Of a stretch of DNA of 64,000 nt, positions 11,001 to 21,995 are shown in pieces (within the stretch, counting starts at the first letter, position 1; every line of letters begins with the position of its first letter). This DNA is from Dentipellis sp. KUC8613 (taxonomy: Eukaryota; Basidiomycota; Agaricomycetes; Russulales; Hericiaceae): the NCBI GenBank assembly GCA_002286715.1, contig NSJX01000004.1, positions 880,253-944,252 of the forward strand, read 5' to 3'. A program made the translations under genes and the position numbers. Below the pieces are notes generated by a model. The model was given only the letters and a program-made list of their open reading frames with translations, searched no databases and was not told the origin of the DNA.

Positions 11001-12164
11001 AAAGGCCTCAGGATGCGCTCGTCCAGAAAGTCGCTAGCGCCAACAACAACACCATTGTCGTCGTGAACACGGTTGGCCCGATCATAGTCGAGGCTTGGAT
11101 TGATCATCCTAACAGTGAGCGGCATCTCCTGATGGCAGTCCTGTATCGCTGACGCAGTCCTGTCTAGTTACTGCGCTCGTAAGTCACAATCCGAGAACAT
11201 CTATTTATCTGTCTGAACGTCTCTGTGTCGCGCCAGGTATGGAGCGGCTTACCCGGTCAAGAAGCTGGTATTTCAGCTAGCCTGCTGCCGTTTCGACTGC
11301 GACGCTAATAAAGTATATTCGCAGGAAACTCATTGGTAGACGTTCTCTATGGAAACTATAACCCGAGGTTCACTTTCCCCGAGTTCATTCTTAAGCTTCA
11401 GAAACTAAGCAAAATACAGCGCCCGCCTCCCTTATACCATCGGCAAGAGCATCAACGACTACCCCGCACAAATTGACACAACTGCTTCGACTAATATTGT
11501 TCAAATCAATTACACTGAAGGACTATTCATCGACTACCGTCACTTTGATGCGGTAAGCAGCCAATTAGATGACAAGCGTCGATGTCATTGCTCATGGCTA
11601 GGGCAGGCAAATATCACCCCTCGTTATGAATTCGGCTTTGGCCTTTCGTACACGACTTTCGAGTATTCGGGTCTTTCTATATCTGGATCTGCTGCTGGAT
11701 ATACGCCCCGCAGTGGCTATGGATCCTCCGTGGATTCTGTGTACGTCTTGTTCATCTTCTTACCGCTTCTCAAAGGCTGACGATCGGGATAGACTGCACG
11801 AGAAAGTATTCACTGTGTCTTTCACTGTTAGAAACAATGGGACCGTCGCCGGACACGAGGTCAATACCACTCACCACTTTCCATTCAACTACAGGTCGTA
11901 CTAATCGGTGCATCATACTAGATACCTCAGCTATATCTTTCGCCCCCCGCATCCGCAAATTCTCCACCCAACCTCCTGAAGGGGTTCGACAGTGTGTTCT
12001 TGGAACCTGGTCAAGCTCGTTCTGTGTCCCTCGGGCTCTCGAGGTACGATCTGTCGACCTGGAACGTTGTCGCCCAGAGATGGGATATTCCGAGCGGTAC
12101 GACCGGAGTTGGCGTGGGCGCGAGCAGTAGGGATATCCGTTTGAAAGGCGGCATTCACAATTGA
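8002..12164 (+). CDS. Secreted GH3 beta-glucosidase without CBM1 (tandem paralogue)
   Basis: Paralogue of the gene at 3011-7356, with the same motif order and mostly the same intron positions. It starts with a signal peptide (MVGFRILCILGTVSSAVGQ), then a very short Ser-rich stretch, and enters GH3 at SPEWSAAYVKARQAV. No CBM1 cysteine pattern is present. Motifs: [92 protein letters not shown], ending SSRDIRLKGGIHN. The catalytic region looks intact once the 4-nt (9276-9279), 6-nt (9521-9526) and 11-nt (11168-11178) exons are included. One upstream intron (9211-9275) has a GC donor. Likely acts on soluble cello-oligosaccharides while the CBM1 copy stays on the polymer (inference). Confidence 0.9.
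9211..9275 (+). other. GC-AG intron in GH3 gene 2, before a 4-nt exon
   Basis: The donor gcaagt follows GACGACAG and the acceptor is ttatag. The next exon is AGCT. In gene 1 the equivalent donor is gtatgc. Confidence 0.68.
9276..9279 (+). other. 4-nt microexon (AGCT) in GH3 gene 2
   Basis: Bounded by ttatag and gtgcgt. It completes Arg and encodes Ala in [12 protein letters not shown]. Required for frame, at the same position as GACG in gene 1. Confidence 0.7.
9521..9526 (+). other. 6-nt microexon (ATCAAA) in GH3 gene 2
   Basis: Bounded by ccgtag and gtgaga. It supplies N-Q-I in CSYNQING. Confidence 0.75.
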
Positions 12165-12656
12165 GTCGGAGCGCTATTGAGAGAAGTCGGGCTACTCTAT
12201 ATTCTTTTCTTGTCAATGCTATGGTGGTTTTATGTGATGTGCCAGGGGGGTAGACGCTGAAATTCCGGCCCGTGAGGAGCAAAGCTCAAGTATAATGTAG
12301 AAAGTGGTTTTGTGAGCGGCTCGGAGAGGAATGTGGTGACTTATTAAAATCAGCTAGCACCCGTAACTTTTGTTCTGCATGGTATCAACGAAGAGTTCTG
12401 TGAGTGTGGTTTGGTGGTGCATGCCGTCCGGCTTTGAGCGTAACATTTGGAGTGGGACACAGGCCACTGGCAACTGGAAGACGACTTGCTCGACAATCGA
12501 CGGGTGACACGGTCAGGTGATCGCGTTATTCTTCGGCCGCAGATCGGCGACGGGCCGACGGGCCAATGAACGGACGAGGAAAGGAAAAGTCGGGAAAGGT
12601 CAGCAAGATTGAGCGAGCGTCAAGTGTACGGCAAAGCACTCTTGGACAGTGCTCTC
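12165..12656. promoter_or_regulatory. Intergenic; aconitase promoter
   Basis: About 490 bases with the 3' UTR of GH3 gene 2 and the presumed aconitase promoter. I see no TATA box close to the ATG and no other gene. Confidence 0.4.
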
Positions 12657-15600
12657 ATGTCCATCGCAGTCACTTCCAGGCGATGGGCTTCTGCCCCACG
12701 ACGCCTCACACGGTCTCTTGCTTCACATGTCCCGTTACAAGAGAAGGACTGCAGATCCATCACCCCTCCCTACCCCACTCTCATTGAGAACTTGGCTCTC
12801 GTCCGCAAATACCTCAATGGCCAGCCCTTGACCCTCGCGGAAAAGATTCTCTACAGCCATCTCTTTGACCCCGCAAAAGGTCCTGACGGTGGCAAGATCG
12901 TACGGGGAGAGACATATCTTCAGCTCCGCCCGGCGCGAGTAGCCATGCAGGATGCCTCTGCCCAGTCAGTTCGAACATCTCGTAACATTCGAATAATCAT
13001 GCTGAACTGTTAACGCGGACATGTAGAATGGCACTGTAAGAATGAAATGTCACTTCGCTGCAGACTTCCACTCACGTATCGGCATCGTAGCCTGCAGTTC
13101 ATGAGCGCAGGGCTTGGAAGAACTGCTGTACCCTCGAGCATCCATTGTGACCACTTGATCCAGGCCTCTGTTGGAGCGGACGCGGACCTGCAGGCGAGTG
13201 CAGCACACCATCCGCGTATAAGCGTTGTCGGTGACCTCGTGCAATCATTAGCGTTCAATTGCATCTAACAAAGAGGTCTTCGACTTCTTGGAGAGTGCGG
13301 CCAAGAAGTACGGGATTGAGTTCTGGAAACCTGGTTCTGGAATCATTCATCAAATTGTCTTGGAGAACTACGCAGCTCCTGGAATGTTGATGTATGTCCG
13401 TCCTATTGTATCGTGCTACTTGTGTGCTTACGTCGTATCCAACAGGCTTGGAACAGGTAATAATCGTGACCAGTGACCAGAATATAAAGCTTACAGGGTC
13501 GCCTTGGTAGACTCGCATACTCCCAATGCTGGTGGACTTGGTTTACTTGCGATTGGTGTTGGCGGCGCCGACGCCGTCGATGCCATGACCGGCACGCCAT
13601 GGGAGCTCAAGGCTCCTCAGGTTGTCGGTATGTATCAAGCACAGCATCGCTTCCAAGGTCCTGTTCTCATACCCTCCAGGTGTCCATTTGACTGGTCAAT
13701 TGAACGGATGGGCCACTCCGAAGGATCTTATCCTCCATCTAGCCGGAAAACTTACGGTCAAGGTAGGAGTAGTGCTCTACATGCACAGAGCGTAATCAAA
13801 CATGACTTCAGGGCGGAACCGGCCGCATTCTTGAGTATTTTGGTCCTGGTGTATTTTCGCAGTCCTGCACAGGTGGGGAAATTCTTGCCGAATGGATTAT
13901 GTCCTCCCTGATATCTGTTTTAGGTCTTGCAACTGTCGCAAACATGGGAGCAGAAGTCGGTGCGACAACATCAACATTCCCGTACACCCCCAACATGAAG
14001 GCGTATCTGCATGCAACTGGCCGCGGCCCTGTGGCGCAAGCCGCTGACAAGGCTGCTGCTCAGGGATTCCTCAGCGCGGACGAAGGTGCCGAATACGATG
14101 AAGTCATCGAAATCGCGAGTAACGTTTTCTATCTTTACATGAAATGTGGTTAACAACATGCTTGTAGAACTTGTCCGAGCTGGAACCAACTATCAACGGA
14201 CCGTTCACGCCCGACCTGGCCACTCCTATCTCGAAATTCGGTGATTTCATCAAGGAACAAGGATGGAAGGATGAGATCTCTGCGTCTCTGATCGGCTCAT
14301 GCACGAACAGCTCCTATGAGGACATGGTCAGTTTTCCAGCTGTAATTTATCTGTGACCAGCTGTTTGACTTGTGTTCTGTAGACTCGGGTCGCGGAACTG
14401 GCTAAGCAGGCAAAGGCTGCTGGATTGAAATCCAAGGTAGGCGTTTCTGAATCACAGGTCGAATTTCTCTTGAAATGTATCATCTAGGTCCCTTTCCTTT
14501 GCACTCCTGGATCGGAACAAATTCGCGCCACAATGGAACGTGACAACGTCACCGAAGCTCTCGAGAGTGTTGGTGCTACGGTGCTCGCTAATGCCTGCGG
14601 ACCCTGCATCGGACAAGTAAGGCCCCAATACCTATTCGCAGAATTCGATGCTCATAGATTTTGGTAGTGGAAACGTGAGGACAAGAAGGACGAAGAAAAT
14701 GGTATGCTCAAATTTTTCTGTCGCATTTCGGATTGACTAACTGGATCTCAGCTATTCTGACATCTTTCAACCGAAATTTCAAGTCTCGCAATGACGGCAA
14801 CAAGCTGACCATGAACTTCCTCGCCTCGCCCACGATCGTGACTGCAATGGCCTTCTCCGGGAAGCTTTCGTTCAATCCTCTGACCGATTCTATCACTCTG
14901 CCCTCTGGCGAATCCCTGAAATTCACTCCCCCATCTGGAAAGGACCTCCCGCCAGCTGGTTTCACAGCCGGCGAGACTTCATACTACCCTTCACCTACCC
15001 CGGAACCGCAGCCTGAGACGGAAGTGCTCATCAGCCCCACCTCTCAGCGCTTGGAGGAGCTGAAGCCATTCTCAAGCCACTTTGGTCCGGGGAGTGGCAA
15101 CCCCCGAGGCTTGGAGCTGCCCAGCCTTCGTGTGCTCATGCGCGTACGAGGCAAGTGCACCACGGATCATATTTCAGCTGCGGTACGTCTTGTATAAACT
15201 ATGTTGTTTCGTCGTCTGATTGTGCCCTCTACAGGGACCTTGGCTCAAGTACAAGGGCCACCTGTCCAATATCTCAGAGAACCTTTGTAAGTGATTTTGT
15301 GGCATCTGTCGTCGGACAGTAACTGACCGCCAAGACATCTGACAGTGATCACCGTAAGTGTTTTGGAGCCCCGCAATTCCATTCGAGAGACTAAAACGGT
15401 CCGTAGGCCACCAACGATGAAGGCGGTGAGGTCAATGTAGCATTCGATCACGATCACGATGCGTCCCAGAGTGAAACAGATACCATCCCGAATGTCGCGA
15501 AGCGCTTGAAGGCGCGGAACCAGCCATGGGCGCTCATCGTGGATGAGAACTATGGAGAGGGTAGCGCTAGGGAGCACGCAGCACTGCAACCTCGCTTCTA

Positions 15601-16015
15601 TGGTAAGCATCGCCATCGCTGATTCGATAGCAGATATTGATGAGTTGTTCAGGATGTGCTATGATCATCGCTAGATCTTTCGCCCGTATCCACGAGACGA
15701 ACCTGAAAGTACGTATGCGTGATATTGCTTCCGTACCTCGACGCTAAACTGTTGGCCGTCTAGAAACAAGGCGTTCTTCCCCTTTGGTTCGCCGACAAAA
15801 ACGACTACAGCCGTATCGGCGCTGGCGACATCGTTGAGACGAACGGTCTCGCACAGCTCATCGAAGGAGACCCTAACGCGACCGTTACGGTCAAGGTGAC
15901 GAAGCGCGACGGGTCGTCCTTCGATATCCCGGTGAAGCACACTATGTCCAGCGACCAGCTGAAGTGGCTGCGTGCTGGTTCGGCTTTAAACCACATCCGT
16001 GGGCAGGTCAATTAA
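12657..16015 (+). CDS. ACO2: Aconitate hydratase, mitochondrial, ACO2-like
   Basis: Interconverts citrate and isocitrate; fungal ACO2-type enzymes can also serve the homocitrate/homoaconitate step of lysine synthesis. An Arg/Ser-rich, acid-poor presequence ([20 protein letters not shown]) points to mitochondrial import. Iron-sulphur ligands are visible in [12 protein letters not shown] and [11 protein letters not shown]; other motifs are [37 protein letters not shown] and [18 protein letters not shown]. It ends [15 protein letters not shown]. Unusual splicing: 9-nt (13027-13035), 11-nt (13446-13456) and 8-nt (15346-15353) exons, and a GC-AG intron at 13194-13251. The ATG at 12657 is preferred because it begins the presequence. 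Aconitase family is certain; ACO2 over ACO1 rests on the divergent [14 protein letters not shown] region and is less sure. Confidence 0.92.
13027..13035 (+). other. 9-nt microexon (AATGGCACT) in aconitase
   Basis: Bounded by tgtag and gtaag. It joins DASA-Q to LQFMSAGL to give [13 protein letters not shown], the conserved aconitase reading. Confidence 0.78.
13194..13251 (+). other. GC-AG intron in aconitase
   Basis: The donor gcgagt follows CTGCAG and the acceptor is cattag. Joining gives [19 protein letters not shown] found no GT donor that keeps the frame. Confidence 0.65.
13446..13456 (+). other. 11-nt microexon (GCTTGGAACAG) in aconitase
   Basis: Bounded by aacag and gtaata. It completes [15 protein letters not shown]; the next exon starts ACTCGCATACT after ggtag. 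Confidence 0.78.
15346..15353 (+). other. 8-nt microexon (TGATCACC) in aconitase
   Basis: Bounded by gacag and gtaagt. It encodes L-I-T between ISENL and [10 protein letters not shown]. Confidence 0.75.
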
Positions 16016-16068
16016 GGATATCGATATACAAGAAAAATAGGATAATGTAACGACTAATATATGGTATT

Positions 16069-19000
16069 TTAGAGGTCGTCTTCATTGTTGTGCGGGGTAT
16101 CGGTTGGTTGTGATTGCGAAGCGAGCGATTGTCCGAACGATCTGAGACTAGCGGAGTCTAGGCTTGCGCCGGTCTTATTTTGTTTGAGCCATGACAGGGC
16201 ATTTCGGGCGACAGTGATGGCTGAAGAGGGCAGACCTGCAAGCTGGGCAACCTTGAGGCCGTGGCTATCGCGATTGACACCAGGTCGCAAGTGGTAAGAG
16301 TATGCGAAATGGCCATCCTGTGATGCATAAGTTCGCTGGCGTAACGTCAAGATAATTTACACTCGCCTCTGTCTCATCTACATCTGTGCAGAAGAAAGCG
16401 ACGTCTTCGAATGCGCCTGAGCCTTTGTGGTCGTCGCTGTATCCGAGCAAGTCGGTGAGCTCGTGGAAGTGAGTGGCAAACAGCGTGCGACTCTGGTTCT
16501 TGAAGTAAAGATGATGGACAACCGCGAAGGCTATTGCCAGTCCATCCTTCACCGTTGTTCCTCGGCCAACTTCGTCCATGATGACCTCAAAGTCGCAAAG
16601 ACTCAGCTAATCAAACCGGTAAAACCATGATCGTGTAGACTCACCAAACTGCGGGGTGTGGCCCGTTGGAGGATGTCCGCAGCTTCCAACATCTCGACCA
16701 TGAAAGTACTTCTGTCACGGAAGAGATCGTCTTTGGCTCCAATCCTGGAGAAGAGTTTATCCACGATGCCCACGACTGCCGAATCGGCGGGAACAAAGGA
16801 GCCCGTCTGAGCCAGGATTGTAATCAACGCCGTTTGACGGAGCAGGGTAGACTTCCCGGCCATATTGGGCCCAGTGACAATATGCAGCCGTGAATGCGGC
16901 GAGAATGACACGGTGTTGGGAGTATAGACTCGTCCAGCGTTCAGTAGACCAAGTTCTACGGCTGGATGCCGACCGTTGACGACGTTGAAAGAATTGCTAC
17001 CGGACGAGGGTTAAGTGGACTTCAATAAACAGATGAAGCAATGCTTACTCGTCTGTGAGAGTTGGCCTAACGAGATTCATGTCTGCAGCCAGCTGTGCAA
17101 AGCCAAGGGTCACGTCTATCTCATCGACCACTCTTGCGTTTCGCCGCAGAAGACCTTCGTGCATTATAACCTATTGGGAGAACGAACATGAGATAAGAGC
17201 AACAAGACACAAAACTGTGGCTACCTCAGAACGCAAAGTCTCGAAAACTTCTCTTTCGGTGGCCGTTATAGCAGCAGAGGTTTGCATTATCTCTTGACCT
17301 AGTTGCGCCCATTCCTACGAAAGCAGTGAGTTAGCAGGAGTCACATGCATATCGGCGGCCGTAAAAATACCTGGTGGAAGAAGCTACTTGTGGAAAGACT
17401 TTGGGATATGCTCGCAAACAATTTCGATGCTTTGATTCTGGCAGCATCTCGCTTAGGTTTAGAGATATGAACGTGTAATCCATGGATGGTCGATGAGCGA
17501 AGAGTCAGAGAAGGGGCACCTGTTGGTTGTTTTGTTAGTCAATTTCCAGCACCGTCGTGGTCTTTGGAATGATAACTTACTGTAAGTGCGCCGCAAACGG
17601 TCTTCCAACTGCTCTCGGCTTGTCAGCAGCTCCTGGAATTTGACGTGAAGGTCTCTTAATTCAGTCGAAAACCTGGAGGGCTCAATAAGTACTGCTTCAT
17701 ACACCCGCAAGTCGGCACCCACTCCGGATTGATGGTCCACTTGTAGCCATTTTGCCATCCGGGATCACCCTGCAGCGGCTCCACGTCCGGAACGGGAGGA
17801 ACCTCAATCTCCTCGGGGACCTCATCCAGCGATGAGTCTTCACGATCCTGGGGTACAATTTGAAGGGCAGTCTCGATACGATTTGACAACCACTCCAAGT
17901 CGCCCATTCGAGAGATAAGGGTCTCGATACTGTCCCATTCTGCTTGCATTATCCTCCCTACTTCTTTTTCCTCCATCACTTTCTCGAACGAGATTCTTTC
18001 CTTTATCGAAGTCCACAATGCAACCGACGCCTTCATGACGATCAAATCATACGCATTACCGCGCCCAAGGAGGAATTTTTGTACGATGCGCGAAATATCC
18101 TCAATACCTCGAAGAGAGGTAACCAAGTCATTCCGAAGGTGTGGCCTGGAGTGAAAGAACGCAACCAGGGACTGGCGCGAGTTGATCTCAGCGATGGATA
18201 CGCTCGGCGAACCTGACAAAATATTGGTACATGAATGACTAAACAATCAAGGTATACAATCTCACAGAGCCATCGGGAAAGTAAGCGGCTTCCACCACTG
18301 GTAACAGTCCGCTTGACGACGCTCAGCAAGCTGCCAGTAACCCCACCTTCGCGCATTCCTTCCCGGATTTCAAGAGCCTTGATGGTGTGGGAGTCTATCT
18401 GCATTCGGCCACTAATCGCTTCAATACTTGGATTGGAAAGCTTTGGCATGTGCTCGATTAGGTTAGCATGCAGGAAGGCTGACAGAAGCTGGATTGCGGC
18501 GGTTTCATGGAGTGACAAATCCACTCTATCATGCACTGTCTCGATGTCCAAAGTAACATCGTCGTGAACTGGTGTTATTTCTTCCGAGAAGTCAGAGGAT
18601 GAAGGCTGCAAACCGTCGGGATCCATGAAAGAGCAGAAGTACTCTTCTTCGCGGACCGCTGAGCTAATGGGGTGAGCCAGATTGGTTTCCAGAGTCTTGG
18701 GAAGAACGACCTCGCGAGGGCTGATGCGTACAAGTTCGTCTTGAATGTTGCTGAAAGTCGTGGTTTTCGTAAAGAATTCGCCAGTGGAAACATCAATCCA
18801 AGCCAGTCCGACAGGCGTGGTTGTTTGTGAAGTAGCATCCAGGTCCGTCGTAGGTGAGATGGCAAGAAGGTAGTTGTTCTCGTACTGGTTCAGAAACGGT
18901 TCATCGATGAGTGTTCCGGGAGTCACTACGCGGGTTACGCGTCGATCGAAGAATGGTTTCGTGCCTGGGGGAGCGGGACGCGGGAATTCTTCGCATAAGG

Positions 19001-19836
19001 CCACGAAGCGTGTGTGTTGCTGAACCAGGACTTTCAAGTACTTTTGAAGGTGCATGAGGGGAAAACCACACATAGGAACACGCTCGCCACCCCATTTTCG
19101 CGTTGTCAGCTTGATGTTCAGAAGACGAGCCACTTCGGGTGCTTGATCGAAGTACGACTGAATGAATGAATGTCAGCCTAGACGTGGAGAGAAAGGTCGT
19201 GGTACGTACCTCATAAAATTGCCCGACGCGTGTTAGCAGAATGCAGTGAGGGAATTTAGCTAGGTTCGCCAGTATCTCCGAAGCCAGTTGAGTGCGAGGT
19301 AGCCGTATAGCGCCTGGATCGTCTGCAACATAAAGGTGTGAGTAGTATACCTCTTCTACAGAAACGAAGGTGCGACCTGCTCCATCGTCGGGTGGGCCTT
19401 TGGGCTTACGTCCTCGCCGGACTGGCTTCGCTGCTGTATCATCTAACGCCGCGATATTGTCAACAGGAGGTATTTCATCGGTAGGCATGCCAGACATGGA
19501 CAGCAATGCTTTGTTGCGCCTGCCTCTCCGCGGAACGGCATGGGCGTCGGTAATGGCGTTGTCTACATGAAGGTCAGGAGCGATGGCATCGAGCAGGACT
19601 GCTTCATCGGATATCACGTTGTCAATATGAGACAGCTCGGTCACATTTATGGGCGCACTTGTATCAACATGTGGGTTACATTTAGTGTCTGCGGGTCGGG
19701 CCCCGTCCAAGTTCGCTGGGAGTTTTGGGAGGTCACGAAATTTTTTCTTCGTAACGAGGGGAGCGGAAGCAGAGGAGAAAAATCGAGCTGGAGGACAGAG
19801 GAAAGGCCTTGCGAACGCCGAGGCCGGCTTGAACAT
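16069..19836 (-). CDS. MSH1: MutS homologue 1, mitochondrial mismatch-repair ATPase
   Basis: Predicted mitochondrial MutS that recognises mismatches in mtDNA. A mitochondrial presequence ([26 protein letters not shown]) is followed by a linker, the MutS-I domain with the mismatch-reading F-x-E motif (TRVGQFYE), core domains (for example [15 protein letters not shown] and the clamp near [13 protein letters not shown]), and the C-terminal ATPase. The ATPase carries Walker [14 protein letters not shown] and Walker B/signature MDEVGRGTT, then ATHFHEL. It ends NNEDDL. Both mismatch and ATPase motifs are intact, so it should be functional. The gene ends 53 bases from the convergent aconitase and starts 146 bases from the divergent septin. 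The ATG at 19836 is preferred because the presequence begins there. Confidence 0.93.
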
Positions 19837-19982
19837 GCGTCGGGAGGGTCGTGACCGCCCGCCACCGAGAAGGATACACGACCAATTCGCAACAGGCGGA
19901 GTCTGAAACACACGTCTCCAACTTTATACGCCTCCCCTTGTCGTTCTGTACCCTTCAAGCAGGCCGTAGCTAATTGCCCATC
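19837..19982. promoter_or_regulatory. Short divergent promoter, MSH1 / CDC11
   Basis: Only 146 bases separate the MSH1 start codon (minus strand) from the septin start codon (plus strand), so the two must share promoter sequence. No clear TATA box is visible. Confidence 0.7.
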
Positions 19983-21600
19983 ATGTCGTTCGCCGGAAGA
20001 CGCAGAGGAAACAAGGTCAAGAAGGGTGTCCAGTTCACGGTCATGGTTGTCGGTCAGTAGCTCGTTTCGCATGCCAGCGTGGACACGTCCTGACCAACGA
20101 CGCGCGGTTGCCCCCATTCAGGTGCTTCTGGTACCGGTCGCACCACGTTCGTGAACACCCTCTGCGAGTCCGAAGTGCTGGGTCACAAGGTCGTGGACAA
20201 CCCTGAGACGGCGCACGTCGAGGAGGGTATCAGGATCAAGCCGGTCAATGTTGGTGCGTCGCGTGGTGTCGTTCGCGTAGTCTGCGCGACCGTACTGAGC
20301 TTTCATTCCGTGTTCAGAACTCGAGGAGGACGGTGTTCGCATTGCGCTCACCATTGTGGATACCCCTGGTTTCGGTGACAACATCGATAATGAGTTCGCG
20401 TAAGCTTGTTCATGAGCAAGCTGCAAGGTAGTGCTGAGCTTTCTTTCCAGTTTCCAAGAAATTGTCGGCCATCTCGAGCGTCAATATGATGACATCTTGG
20501 CCGAGGAGTCGCGTATCAAGCGTAACCCTCGCTTCAGGGACAATCGTGTTCATGCCCTCCTCTACTTCATCCCGCCCACCGGTCATGCGTACGTTAAGAC
20601 CTTGTTCCCCACTTGACAGCCAGTAACAATGTCCCTAGCCTTCGCGAAATGGACATTGAGCTGATGCGTCGCCTCTCGCCTCGTGTCAATGTTATTCCCG
20701 TCATCGGCAAGGCTGACTCGCTGACCCCGACTGAGCTCAAAGGGTTCAAAAAGAGGGTGTGTCCGCTTATAGAACTGTATCGATTGACGATGTTCAAGTT
20801 ATTCAATATTTTTTGCCCTCAAGATCATGGAGGATATTGAACACTACGACATCCCCGTTTACAACTTCCCATATGATGTGGAGGAGGATGACGAAGAGAC
20901 CATTCAGGACAATAGCGAGCTCAGGGTAAGCGGTAAATGTGTGAAATATTGCGCAACATCTAATATCTCCTCTTAGGCTTTGCTTCCCTTCGCTATCATC
21001 GGTTCGGAAGAGGAGATTGAGATCGACGGTCAGCCTGTTCGGGCCAGAATATATCCGTGGGGTATTGCCGAAGTCGATAACCCGAAGCACTCTGACTTCA
21101 GCAGGCTGCGGAGTGCTCTCCTCAAGTAAGGAGAGAAGGTTTCCCACTAAATGTCGTGTCTAACTTGTTCGTGCAGCTCGCACTTGGCGGACCTCAAGTC
21201 CTTGACGCATGATGTCCTCTATGAGACTTACCGTACCGAGAAGCTTTCCCGCACCGTGCACTCGGACACCCAGTACGTAATTACACTGATGCATTGCGTG
21301 TGCTCACCGCTCATAGGTATCCTAGGGATTCCTCGATCCTTCCCGAGGAACTCGCTACCCAGAGCGTGCGCCTTAAGGAAGAGCAGCTCCGCCGGGAAGA
21401 GGAGAAGGTACGTGATCTGCGCTCCTACTTCGGGCAGATCGCGATTAATGTGACCGCTTCGAAAACAGCTCCGCGAGATCGAACTCAAGGTCCAGCGCGA
21501 AATCAACGAAAAGAGGCAGGAACTCCTTGCCAAGGAGGAGTCTCTTCGGAATCTGGAGAGCCGTCTCGCAGCTCAGGGATCTCAGCAGGAGTTCCACTGA
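19983..21600 (+). CDS. CDC11: Septin, CDC11 type
   Basis: Filament-forming GTP-binding protein of the cytokinetic/septation ring. The basic start MSFAGRRRGNKVKKGVQFTVM and the stretches YNFPYDVEEDDEET and LLPFAIIGSEEE resemble the CDC11 group. GTPase motifs: P-loop GASGTGRTT (the usual Lys is Arg), switch II DTPGFGDNID, and GKAD. A polybasic segment precedes the P-loop. The C-terminus is a coiled coil (about 70 residues, KEEQLRREEEK to LESRLAAQG). It has about nine introns. The Lys-to-Arg P-loop change is typical of CDC11 septins, which are thought to bind but not hydrolyse GTP efficiently. Confidence 0.93.
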
Positions 21601-21995
21601 TTGCAGAAGGAGATCAGCTGAAATTCTACAGGATGAGCGCTCCAGTATATACCCTCTTGTCTTCCCAAGAATGCCCGTCCTTTTGTGTGCTGTTCCTCCG
21701 TTGTGGGTTTGCATCCGGATAGTCTAATTAGTTTGCGCCCTGTTCGCGACATTCGTTTAGTGATTTACCCCTTCGTCGTCATACCTCGTATACTGCTACA
21801 TGTTCATCGCCGGATGATATAACCAGGCCGCTGGCCGCCTTTGTGTTGAGTTTGCGCGAGAACGCGCGCGGCGGGAGTTACCATAACGGGCGATAGATCG
21901 AACCACGACGAGCCTTGAGTGAGTCCGCGTCCGCCGTCCTCGAGCGTCCTCCCGCCCCGGCCGCTCATCATCCTCAACGACGCAGCCGCTACTCC
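21601..21995. promoter_or_regulatory. Intergenic; 3' UTR of septin and promoter of MIT gene
   Basis: About 395 bases. The open frame of the next gene extends upstream to about 21915 without an ATG, so an upstream first exon is possible but I could not identify it. No other gene is seen. Confidence 0.35.

Noticed and set aside
19983..21600. Septin P-loop Lys-to-Arg change as a defect
   Set aside because: CDC11-type septins usually have Arg here, so it is not a sign of a pseudogene.
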